A stretch of DNA of 17,220 nucleotides from an uncultured Actinomycetes bacterium. GTDB lineage: Bacteria > Actinomycetota > Actinomycetes > Nanopelagicales > Nanopelagicaceae. The position numbers and the translations under genes are program-made. The notes beneath the pieces were generated by a model. It did no database searches and was not told the DNA's origin. It saw nothing but the letters and a program-made list of their open reading frames with translations. Below, one piece after another: positions 1-7,321 of this stretch (the stretch's first letter is position 1; each line of letters starts with the position of its first letter). Location: the NCBI GenBank assembly GCA_903891755.1, contig CAITFY010000097.1, positions 1-17,220 on the forward strand. The letters run 5' to 3'.

Positions 1-343
1 GGTCTGCACCGATGAAGCTCTTGGAAAAGCAGAGGCTTTGAACTATCAAGCTCTCGATCGCATTACCGAGATCATCAACGAGTACGAACTTCCAGCACAC
101 ACTGTTGGATTTGGTATCAAGGGTTGCATCACCTGGTCGATTGATCCAGTTCGTAACTATCGTGATTACAAGGCAACTGATTTCAAGGTTGCAGAGCTCT
201 CATGGCTCTGGTCACTTAACCGCGGAATCATTACGCCTCCGGGATTAGATGAGCAGTGGTTGATTAGCTTGGCTCACGAGCAGAACGAGATTGATATCCT
301 GGTAGAAGACTTCCGTCAGATTGCAGAAGCTCTTCGCGCTTAG
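1..343 (+). CDS. Class III PLP aminotransferase, C-terminal part (glutamate-1-semialdehyde aminomutase-like)
   Basis: This is the last 113 codons of a gene that begins left of the window; the frame is open from base 2 to the TAG at 341-343. The visible part resembles the C-terminal domain of class III aminotransferases, especially the glutamate-1-semialdehyde 2,1-aminomutase branch. Recognisable elements are a DPVRNY stretch (compare the GPVTNY-type segment of that family), then RGIITPP, then a SLAHEQNEIDILVEDF-type ending that matches the family's 'SLAH...DID' tail. The PLP-lysine lies outside the window, so substrate cannot be read. A TTG at 38 could be taken as a start, but the frame is open upstream and the fold would be truncated, so it is internal. 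It converges on the ABC-F gene with 7 nt between stops. Given the amine locus nearby, an amine or omega-amino acid transaminase is a possible alternative to heme synthesis. Confidence 0.8.
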   Translation, partial: VCTDEALGKAEALNYQALDRITEIINEYELPAHTVGFGIKGCITWSIDPVRNYRDYKATDFKVAELSWLWSLNRGIITPPGLDEQWLISLAHEQNEIDILVEDFRQIAEALRA

Positions 344-350
344 TTAATTA

Positions 351-1949
351 TTATTCGAGGGAGATGAGATCGAAGTACTCATCGTTCCAGAGGTCTTCAT
401 CTCCATCGGGTAGTAGCAAGACTCGCTCAGGTTTAAGAGCGACCACCGCACCAACATCGTGCGTAACCATTACAACTGCGCCTTGATACTCAGCTAGCGC
501 TGCAAGAATTTCATCGCGAGATGCTGGATCCAGGTTATTTGTAGGCTCATCGAGCAACAATAGATTCGCTGCGCCAACCACGAGAGTTGCCAGAGCAAGT
601 CTGGTTCGCTCACCACCACTCAATACCTTTACGGGCTTCTGGACATCATCACCGCTAAAGAGGAATGAGCCCAAGACTTGGCGGGCTTGAGGTTCACCGA
701 CGCCTTCACCGGAGGAGATCATGTTCTCGAGAACAGAACGTTCGAAGTCGAGCATTTCGTGTTCCTGCGCGTAGTAACCAATCTTTAAACCATGGCCCGG
801 CTCGATAGCGCCAGTATCTGATTCTGTAACTCCCGCAAGCATCTTAAGAAGAGTGGTTTTACCTGCACCGTTGAGTCCCAAGATTACGACGCGAGAACCT
901 TTATCGATTGCGAGATCGACATCAGTGAAAATTTCGAGCGAGCCATACGACTTGGAAAGTCCATGTGCCATAAGTGGGGTCTTGCCGCATGGTGCTGGGG
1001 TAGGGAAGCGGAGCTTTGCGACCTTGTCAGATTTACGTACATCTTCCAGGCCAGCGAGGAGCGCATCAGCGCGTCGCAACATACCTTGAGCCGCAACAGC
1101 CTTAGAAGCTTTGGCGCGCATCTTCTCGCCTTGCTTGGCAAGGATGGCTGCCTTCTTCTCGGCGTTGGCACGTTCCTTCTTACGACGGTGCTCATCATCT
1201 TCACGTTGCTGGAGATACTTCTTCCAGCCCATGTTGTAGACATCGATGACATTTCGATTTCCGTCGATGTAGAAAACTTTGTTTACGACGGTCTCAATCA
1301 AATTCACATCGTGCGAGATGATGACAAGTCCACCGGAATATTTACCAAGATACTCACGGAGCCAGTTGATGGATTCAGCGTCAAGGTGGTTAGTTGGCTC
1401 ATCGAGAATTAAGGTTTCAGATCCACCAAAGAGTAGGCGCGCGAGTTCGACGCGACGACGCTGACCACCAGATAGGCCGAGCAGAGAATCATTGAAGATG
1501 CGCTCAGGGAGTCCTAGGTTCATTGCGATTGATTCGGCCTCTGAAGAGGCTCCATATCCACCTGCAACGCTGAACTCTTGATCGACTCGACTGTAGCGCT
1601 CCATGGCCGCTTCAAGCTCATCCATAGATGCGGTGGCCATCGCCTCTTCGGCTTTGCGCATACGGGTGACGATGAGATCTAAACCGCGAGCAGAGAGGAT
1701 GCGATTGATAACGCTCTCTTCTTGATCGCCGGTACGCGGATCCTGAGGGAGATAGCCAATAGTTCCGGTGCGAAGTACCTGTCCACCTGCTGGCAGACCC
1801 TCACCAGCCAATACCTTGGCGAGCGTGGATTTACCTGCGCCATTTCGACCAACAAATCCGATGCGATCACCGTGATTAATTCGAACGGTTACATCTTTAA
1901 CGAGGAGGCGAGCCCCAGCACGTAGTTCAACACTCTGGGTAGCAATCAC
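351..1949 (-). CDS. ABC-F family ATPase (ribosome-associated, EttA/Uup type)
   Basis: A 532-residue protein with two ABC nucleotide-binding domains and no membrane segment, the layout of ABC-F proteins that bind the ribosomal E site and modulate translation. Domain 1 has Walker A GRNGAGKST (residues 34-42), signature LSGGQRRR (about 159-166) and Walker B LILDEPTNHLD (180-190). Domain 2 has GLNGAGKTT (358-366), LSGGERTR (443-450) and LLLLDEPTNNLD (463-474). Between them is a highly charged Lys/Arg/Glu helical linker (about 240-310), the P-site tRNA interaction motif region of the family. The start is GTG at 1949; the first residues (ELRAGARLL) match the usual N-terminus of actinobacterial ABC-F proteins. 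Only a weak purine stretch precedes it. It is transcribed alone and diverges from the saccharopine dehydrogenase-like gene. Whether it is housekeeping or antibiotic-protecting cannot be told from sequence alone; the short linker argues for housekeeping. Confidence 0.93.
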   Translation of the reverse strand: MIATQSVELRAGARLLVKDVTVRINHGDRIGFVGRNGAGKSTLAKVLAGEGLPAGGQVLRTGTIGYLPQDPRTGDQEESVINRILSARGLDLIVTRMRKAEEAMATASMDELEAAMERYSRVDQEFSVAGGYGASSEAESIAMNLGLPERIFNDSLLGLSGGQRRRVELARLLFGGSETLILDEPTNHLDAESINWLREYLGKYSGGLVIISHDVNLIETVVNKVFYIDGNRNVIDVYNMGWKKYLQQREDDEHRRKKERANAEKKAAILAKQGEKMRAKASKAVAAQGMLRRADALLAGLEDVRKSDKVAKLRFPTPAPCGKTPLMAHGLSKSYGSLEIFTDVDLAIDKGSRVVILGLNGAGKTTLLKMLAGVTESDTGAIEPGHGLKIGYYAQEHEMLDFERSVLENMISSGEGVGEPQARQVLGSFLFSGDDVQKPVKVLSGGERTRLALATLVVGAANLLLLDEPTNNLDPASRDEILAALAEYQGAVVMVTHDVGAVVALKPERVLLLPDGDEDLWNDEYFDLISLE

Positions 1950-2065
1950 TGCCTAATCTTACTGGCTAAATAATCACACTCTGAACCGTGATTTATGACC
2001 ATCTGGTTGTGGAATAAGCGCAAACGGCTGGCTAGACTCAAATTAACCGTTTGGAGTTGATTCAT
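1950..2065. promoter_or_regulatory. Divergent intergenic region with inverted repeat
   Basis: This 116-nt gap must hold promoters for the leftward ABC-F gene and the rightward amine locus. A 7-nt inverted repeat, CAAACGG (2021-2027) and CCGTTTG (2047-2053), flanks a possible -10 element TAGACT (2033-2038). Its right arm touches the Shine-Dalgarno GGAG (2053-2056) that sits 9 nt before the ATG at 2066. It could be an operator or a small leader hairpin; no known regulator motif was recognised. Confidence 0.35.
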
Positions 2066-3292
2066 ATGAAGGCCCTAGTTATCGGAGCCGGTGGAGTTGG
2101 AAGTGCGATCGCAAATATCGCTTCGCGTCGTGAGTTTATAGAAAGTATGGTCATCGCAGATCGTGATTTAGCGCGAGCAGAAGCTGCCGTCGCACGATTG
2201 GGTGATAATCGATTTACTGCGGCGAACGTCAATGCTTCAAGTGTTGAAGAGCTCAGCGCTCTCATTCGTCTTACAGATCCTGATGTAGTTATTAATGCCG
2301 TGGATCCACGTTTTGTGATGCCCATCTTTAACGCCTGTGAGGCTGAAGGCGTCAACTATGTAGATATGGCGATGTCTCTCTCCAAGGCACATCCAACAGA
2401 TCCGCACACTAAGACTGGGCTGATGCTCGGCGATGAACAATTTGCGCGCGATGATGCATTCAAATCCAAAGGAATCTACGCGCTAGTAGGAATCGGAGTC
2501 GAACCAGGTTTGAGCGATGTCTTTGCGCGCTACGCCGCAGATAATCTCTTCTCCAGAATCGATTCTGCAATTGTTTACGATGGATCAAACTTGATCGTCG
2601 AAGGTTACGACTTCGCTCCCACCTTCTCCATTTGGACAACTATTGAAGAGTGCTTGAATCCGCCTCTCATGTGGGAGAAAGATCGCGGTTGGTATACAAC
2701 CGAACCATTCTCTGATCTAGAGAGCTTTGATTTTCCTGACGGAATTGGACCGGTTGAGTGTGTAAATGTAGAGCACGAAGAAGTTGCTCTCATCCCTCGC
2801 AAGATTGATGCAGGCAAGGTTGCCTTTAAGTACGGTCTCGGTCAACACTTCATCGATATTCTCAAGACAATTCATACACTTGGGCTTGATCGCACTGAAC
2901 CTGTCACGGTACAGGGAGTGAGTGTTTCTCCGCGCAATGTTCTCGCAGCACTTCTTCCAGACCCAGCAACTCTCGGTTCTCGCATGTCTGGTAAGACGTG
3001 CGCAGGATTGCAAGTAAAAGGTTTAGATAAATCTGGAAATCCAAAGGCGGTTTATCTTTACAACGTCGTCGACAATGCATTTTCAATGGGGGAGTACGGC
3101 GACCAAGCAGTTGTGTGGCAGACCGCTATCAATCCATTGATTGCACTTGAATTAATTTCACAAGGTAAATGGAAGCCCGAAGGCGTCAATGGGCCTGAGT
3201 GGTTCCCAGCAGATCCATTCTTAGAGTTGCTTGAGTCATATGGAACCTCGTGGCATATCCGCGAAGAATCCACGGAGGGCATCAAGGCTTAG
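2066..3292 (+). CDS. Saccharopine dehydrogenase / carboxynorspermidine dehydrogenase-like oxidoreductase
   Basis: A 408-residue NAD(P)-dependent enzyme of the saccharopine reductase fold. The N-terminus has a Rossmann dinucleotide-binding motif GAGGVG (residues 8-13) after a short beta strand, followed by an acidic loop (IADRD). The C-terminal half has the family hallmarks LLPDP, SGKTC, a YLYNVVDN strand and a DPFLELLESYGTSWH ending, which resemble both saccharopine reductase and carboxynorspermidine dehydrogenase. Such enzymes reversibly couple an amine to an oxo acid or semialdehyde through reductive amination. I chose ATG 2066 because GGAG lies 9 nt upstream; an in-frame TTG at 2051 would add five residues and lacks a ribosome-binding site. 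The gene stands 62 nt before the polyamine-type transporter genes, so a polyamine-related substrate is more likely than lysine catabolism, but this is inference. It could work in either synthesis or breakdown. Confidence 0.82.
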   Translation: MKALVIGAGGVGSAIANIASRREFIESMVIADRDLARAEAAVARLGDNRFTAANVNASSVEELSALIRLTDPDVVINAVDPRFVMPIFNACEAEGVNYVDMAMSLSKAHPTDPHTKTGLMLGDEQFARDDAFKSKGIYALVGIGVEPGLSDVFARYAADNLFSRIDSAIVYDGSNLIVEGYDFAPTFSIWTTIEECLNPPLMWEKDRGWYTTEPFSDLESFDFPDGIGPVECVNVEHEEVALIPRKIDAGKVAFKYGLGQHFIDILKTIHTLGLDRTEPVTVQGVSVSPRNVLAALLPDPATLGSRMSGKTCAGLQVKGLDKSGNPKAVYLYNVVDNAFSMGEYGDQAVVWQTAINPLIALELISQGKWKPEGVNGPEWFPADPFLELLESYGTSWHIREESTEGIKA

Positions 3293-3328
3293 TTGTTGTA
3301 ACCGTGGTGCTGCGGTTCTAGTATCAGT

Positions 3329-3341
3329 CCATAACTTATGG
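3329..3341. repeat. 13-nt palindrome just before the substrate-binding protein gene
   Basis: CCATAAcTTATGG is a perfect 6+1+6 inverted repeat. Its last two bases overlap the Shine-Dalgarno GGAAGG (3340-3345) of the gene starting at 3355. A second small inverted repeat, AACCG (3300-3304) with CGGTT (3313-3317), lies just upstream. The position suits an operator or translational control element between the dehydrogenase gene and the transporter genes, but chance is not excluded. Confidence 0.4.
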
Positions 3342-3354
3342 AAGGCGGTTGGTC

Positions 3355-4488
3355 ATGTCCATCGAAATCTCTCGGAGAAACCTTCTCAAGGCGACAGGCG
3401 GACTAGGCGCTGCCTCGCTCTTAGGTCTATCTAGTGAAGAGATGGCCAACGCGGCAAGTGCCAAACCTGTGCGCTTCGCCAACTGGTCGCTGTATCTGGA
3501 TTATGACAACAAGAGCAAGAGCTACCCAACCCTCGTTGATTTCACTAAGAAGACCGGCATTCCAGTTAAGTACATGGAAGTCGTTGATGACAATGACACC
3601 TTCACTGCGAAGGTAACCCCACAACTTAAGCTGAAGAAAGATATTGGGTACGACATTGTCGTTCTTACCGAGTGGATGGCTGCGCGCTGGATCGGTGGCA
3701 AGTACGTCACAAAGTTTGATGATGCCAAGATTCCAAATAAGAAGAATGTTTTGCCATACCTGCTTAATCGACCACTGGATCCGGGCCGCCATTACTCACT
3801 TCCATGGGCTGGAATCATCGCTGGTTTCGCATGGAATAAGCAACGCACCCCTAAGGGCATCCAAAGTATGGAGCAGCTCTTCTCTAAGGCAAATAAGGGC
3901 AAGATCGAAGTTTTGTCTGAGATGCGCGACACCATTGGTCTTATCATGATGTGGCAGGGCGTCGATATCGCAAAACCATTTAGCCAAGATAAGTTTATGA
4001 ATGCCATCGATTATCTGCAGAAGATGATTCATGACGGTTTCATTCGACAGGTAAAGGGTCAGAGTTATCAAGAAGATTTGATTAGCGGAGATGCAACTGC
4101 CGTTATCGGCTGGTCTGGCGACATCAACCAACTCAACCTACAAAATAACAACCAATTCGGTTTTGCAATTCCAGAGTCAGGTGGAACATTCTCTACCGAC
4201 AATATGATGATTCCGGCTCTCTCGCCAAATAAGGCAGCAGCCGAGGCGGTCATCAACTATTACTACGACCCGATGGTCGCCGCTCGCGTTGCCAATTACA
4301 TCAACTACATCTGCCCAGTCGGTGGCGCTCAACAAGCGATGGAGAAGGTCAATCCAAAGCAGGTCAACAACAAGTTGATCTTCCCGGATGCTGCGATGTG
4401 GAAGAACTTGCATGTATTCCGCGACTTGTCGCAAGCAGAGCAGATCTCCTTCGCGACCGCGTTCCAGAAGGCAAGTGGTAACGCATAG
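3355..4488 (+). CDS. potD: Polyamine-type ABC transporter substrate-binding protein (PotD/PotF-like), Tat-type signal
   Basis: A 377-residue extracellular solute-binding protein of the spermidine/putrescine family. It captures the amine outside the cell and delivers it to the PotB/PotC-like channel encoded downstream. The N-terminus is SRRNLLK (residues 6-12), a twin-arginine motif, then a hydrophobic Gly/Ala/Leu stretch and a likely cleavage region around ANAASA (31-36). The mature start (VRFANWSLYLDYD) matches the 'NW..Y' first strand of PotD/PotF proteins. There is no lipobox cysteine near the signal, which is odd for a monoderm. ATG 3355 is preferred over TTG 3349 because GGAAGG lies 9 nt upstream. 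The stop TAG overlaps the next gene's GTG by one base. The symbol reflects family and operon position; putrescine, spermidine or another cation could be the ligand. Confidence 0.88.
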   Translation: MSIEISRRNLLKATGGLGAASLLGLSSEEMANAASAKPVRFANWSLYLDYDNKSKSYPTLVDFTKKTGIPVKYMEVVDDNDTFTAKVTPQLKLKKDIGYDIVVLTEWMAARWIGGKYVTKFDDAKIPNKKNVLPYLLNRPLDPGRHYSLPWAGIIAGFAWNKQRTPKGIQSMEQLFSKANKGKIEVLSEMRDTIGLIMMWQGVDIAKPFSQDKFMNAIDYLQKMIHDGFIRQVKGQSYQEDLISGDATAVIGWSGDINQLNLQNNNQFGFAIPESGGTFSTDNMMIPALSPNKAAAEAVINYYYDPMVAARVANYINYICPVGGAQQAMEKVNPKQVNNKLIFPDAAMWKNLHVFRDLSQAEQISFATAFQKASGNA

Positions 4489-5627
4489 TGGTTGATGCTT
4501 CCACCTCAGCGCATGGCGACTTGACTCTCACAAATCTCACTAAGAGTTTTGGGGAGTTTGTCGCTGTAGATGATTTAGATCTTGTCATTCCACAAGGTTC
4601 ATTCTTCGCGCTTCTCGGTCCATCGGGTTGCGGTAAAACCACGACGCTTCGCATGGTTGCAGGTCTTGAGGAACCAACTTCAGGCAAGATTTCAATTGGT
4701 AAAACCGATATCACCTTCGAGAAGCCTTATAAGCGTCCGGTTAATACCGTCTTTCAGAACTACGCACTCTTTCCACACCTCTCAATTTACGAGAACATCG
4801 CCTTTGGACTTCGACGCCGCGGGGTTAAGGATGTCGACAAGCAGGTTCAGAATGCGCTGGAGTTGGTTGAGCTAACTCACCTCGCCTCTCGCAAACCAAA
4901 TCAACTCTCGGGTGGACAGCAGCAACGCATAGCGCTGGCTCGTGCAATTGTTAACCGTCCAGCCTTGTTGTTGCTCGATGAACCTCTCGGCGCACTTGAT
5001 CTCAAACTACGCAGGGCGATGCAGATAGAGCTCAAGTGGATTCAGACTGAAGTGGGCATCACCTTCGTTCATGTAACCCACGACCAAGAAGAGGCCATGA
5101 CTATGGCCGACACCATCGCCGTTATGAACGAGGGAAAGATCGAGCAGATGGGAAGTCCTGCTGATCTCTATGACAACCCACGCACCTCATTTGTTGCTAA
5201 CTTCCTTGGCCAATCAAATCTGATCAAGGGTTCGATTGTTGATTCATCGGGCGGTTCTGCCGTTGTGGATATCTTTGGAACAAAGGTCGGGCTAGCTCAA
5301 GACCGTAATCACGCACATGATTCATCGGTGTTGCTAGGTATTCGCCCCGAGAAGATTCGTATTCAACCCGCCGGAACCGCGATGCACGGAAATATTCTTG
5401 AAGGCGGAGTTATCTCAGATGCCTCATATATTGGCGTGAGTACCCAGTACCAGGTTGAGATGCCGTGGGGTCAAGAGCTTATGGTCTTTGAGCAGAACGA
5501 TGACGGAACACCTCCACTCGCTAAGGGTGATGCGGTTGTCATGTCGTGGGAACCTATCTTTACCTTTGGATTGGCGGGCGATCAGGATGCAACCGCTGGT
5601 TCTGAAGCGAATCCAGATAGCGAATGA
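4488..5627 (+). CDS. potA: Polyamine-type ABC transporter ATPase (PotA-like)
   Basis: A 379-residue ABC importer ATPase that powers uptake at the inner face of the membrane. The order of motifs is complete: Walker A GPSGCGKTT (44-52), Q-loop VFQNYALFPH (88-97), signature LSGGQQQR (140-147), Walker B LLLDEP (161-166) and switch histidine in VTHDQEE (H198). The region after about residue 240 fits the TOBE regulatory domain seen in PotA/MalK-type subunits. It starts at GTG 4488, sharing one base with the TAG stop of the substrate-binding protein, and its TGA overlaps the next ATG by four bases, so translation of the set is coupled. The length is that of PotA. The family also contains iron and sugar importers; the binding protein and permeases make polyamines the best reading. 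Confidence 0.92.
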   Translation: MVDASTSAHGDLTLTNLTKSFGEFVAVDDLDLVIPQGSFFALLGPSGCGKTTTLRMVAGLEEPTSGKISIGKTDITFEKPYKRPVNTVFQNYALFPHLSIYENIAFGLRRRGVKDVDKQVQNALELVELTHLASRKPNQLSGGQQQRIALARAIVNRPALLLLDEPLGALDLKLRRAMQIELKWIQTEVGITFVHVTHDQEEAMTMADTIAVMNEGKIEQMGSPADLYDNPRTSFVANFLGQSNLIKGSIVDSSGGSAVVDIFGTKVGLAQDRNHAHDSSVLLGIRPEKIRIQPAGTAMHGNILEGGVISDASYIGVSTQYQVEMPWGQELMVFEQNDDGTPPLAKGDAVVMSWEPIFTFGLAGDQDATAGSEANPDSE

Positions 5628-6517
5628 GCACCGCCCTCTTACATACCGGCACACATGAGAAGAAGGCTGTCCTCAAGAAGAAAAAACTGATTCCTTACTG
5701 GCTACTTGCTCCAGGAATTATCTGGTTGATTATCTTCTTCCTCGTACCTATCTATCAGTTGATTAGTACCTCAACGCAGACGCAAGGTTTCGGCATCGGC
5801 ACCTATGTGCAGACCTATCGATTCTCAAATTTCGCTGACGCAATCTCATCATCTAGAGCTCAGCTATTCCGATCTTTTGAATACGCCTTCTTGGCAACGG
5901 TATTTGCGCTGATCATCTCCTATCCACTGGCTTACGCGGTTGCCTTTAAGTCTGGACGCTGGAAGAACACGCTGCTTGTCTTGATTGTTGCGCCATTCTT
6001 CTGTTCATTTCTTTTGCGTACCGTTGCATGGGAGCAGATTTTGGGGGAGCAGGGTTTAGTTATTAAGACTCTGCGCTTCTTGCATATCTTTAGCGCACAA
6101 GATCACCTCACCGCCACGCCATTTGCGGTGGTTGCCGGTCTCACCTATAACTTCTTGCCGTTCATGACCCTCCCGCTCTACGCAAGTTTGGAGCGCATTG
6201 ATATTCGGATGATGGAGGCATCGGGGGATCTCTATGCCAATGCAATCACCACATTCCGCAGGGTCACTGTTCCGCTCTCCATGCCGGGAGTTGTTGCGGG
6301 AACTCTCTTGACCTTTATCCCTGCCGCAGGTGATTACATCAACGCCGAGTTACTCGGAAATCCAGGTACCAAGATGATTGGTAACGTAATCGAAGCTCGC
6401 TACCTCGCGATTGTTGATTACCCGGGTGCAGCTGCGCTCTCACTCATCTTGATGGTCACAATCTTGATTCTGGTCATGGCTTATGTAAAACGAGCTGGCA
6501 CCGAGGAATTGGTATGA
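5624..6517 (+). CDS. potB: Polyamine-type ABC transporter permease (PotB-like)
   Basis: A 297-residue inner-membrane permease, one of two subunits forming the channel. It has a basic cytoplasmic N-terminus (KKAVLKKKK), a first membrane helix at about 22-45, and several further hydrophobic helices (about 85-107, 115-132, 165-185, 222-240, 263-290), giving six in all. The cytoplasmic coupling loop that docks on the ATPase is visible as MEASGDLYANAITTFRRVTVPL (about 197-218, split here only as a description of the EAA motif). The start ATG overlaps the TGA of the ATPase gene (ATGA), and its own stop overlaps the next ATG in the same way. This places it within the transporter operon and fits the usual PotA-PotB-PotC order. 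Confidence 0.92.
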   Translation: MSTALLHTGTHEKKAVLKKKKLIPYWLLAPGIIWLIIFFLVPIYQLISTSTQTQGFGIGTYVQTYRFSNFADAISSSRAQLFRSFEYAFLATVFALIISYPLAYAVAFKSGRWKNTLLVLIVAPFFCSFLLRTVAWEQILGEQGLVIKTLRFLHIFSAQDHLTATPFAVVAGLTYNFLPFMTLPLYASLERIDIRMMEASGDLYANAITTFRRVTVPLSMPGVVAGTLLTFIPAAGDYINAELLGNPGTKMIGNVIEARYLAIVDYPGAAALSLILMVTILILVMAYVKRAGTEELV

Positions 6518-7311
6518 ACAAGGCAACGCGTTGGTTCTCGCGCAACCTCATCCGCATCTACGCGGTTATTGGATTTGCATACCTCTTTCTTCCCATCGTT
6601 TACACATTTGTCTTCTCATTTAATGATTCTAAAAAGAGCAATCTCGTCTGGGTTGGATTCACCCTTAATAATTGGAAGAACCCTTGCGGCGCACCTGATG
6701 TATGCAATGCTCTAGGTAACTCCTTGAAAATCGGAGTACTTGCTACCTTCTTCGCGACAATTCTTGGAACACTGATGGCCTTTGCAATGGGTCGTTACGC
6801 TTTCAAGGGCCGCTCCGTTGTGAACATTCTGATCTTCTTGCCAATGGCCACACCCGAGATTGTTATGGGTGCATCTCTGCTCACCATGTTTATCTCATTT
6901 GGATTTAATCCAGGCTTTTGGACAATTGTTATCGCCCACGTGATGTTCTGTATCTCCTTCGTTGTGGTGACAGTGAAGGCGCGTATCGCAAGTTTAGATC
7001 CACGTCTCGAGCAAGCCGCTATGGATTTGTACGCAGATGAGCGAGAGACTTTCCGCCGCATCACCTTTCCATTAGTTGCACCGGGTATCGCAGCGGCAGC
7101 CCTCTTGGCCTTCAGCTTGTCCTTCGATGATTTCATCATTACCAACTTCAACTCTGGTGATGTGAATACCTTCCCGAAGTTCGTGTACATCTCCGCGCAA
7201 CGCGGCTTGCCCGCCCAAGCCAATGTCATTGGTTCCTCGATGTTTTTGATTGCGCTGATCATTGTTTTGGTGGGTCAGTTCGTCGGCCGTAAGCGCGCAG
7301 GGGTGCGATAA
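6514..7311 (+). CDS. potC: Polyamine-type ABC transporter permease (PotC-like)
   Basis: A 265-residue second permease subunit with about six membrane helices (first at 12-35) and the EAA coupling loop around residues 165-190 (AAMDLYADERETF followed by RRITFPLVAPG). The length matches PotC. Two cysteines, 58 and 64, sit in the first external loop and could form a disulfide, which I do not recall as a general family trait. The ATG overlaps the PotB stop by four bases. It ends 10 nt before the ureohydrolase gene, whose Shine-Dalgarno AAGG overlaps this gene's TAA stop, so the enzyme is probably cotranscribed with the transporter. Confidence 0.92.
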   Translation: MNKATRWFSRNLIRIYAVIGFAYLFLPIVYTFVFSFNDSKKSNLVWVGFTLNNWKNPCGAPDVCNALGNSLKIGVLATFFATILGTLMAFAMGRYAFKGRSVVNILIFLPMATPEIVMGASLLTMFISFGFNPGFWTIVIAHVMFCISFVVVTVKARIASLDPRLEQAAMDLYADERETFRRITFPLVAPGIAAAALLAFSLSFDDFIITNFNSGDVNTFPKFVYISAQRGLPAQANVIGSSMFLIALIIVLVGQFVGRKRAGVR

Positions 7312-7321
7312 GGTTCCACCC

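Noticed and set aside
963..1412. Long rightward open frame opposite the ABC-F gene
   Set aside because: It lies wholly antisense to a gene with full Walker and signature motifs; its translation shows no domain and its codons mirror the ABC-F frame.
7262..7321. Upstream extension of the ureohydrolase
   Set aside because: It would lie inside potC; ATG 7322 with AAGG 8 nt upstream gives a normal N-terminus.
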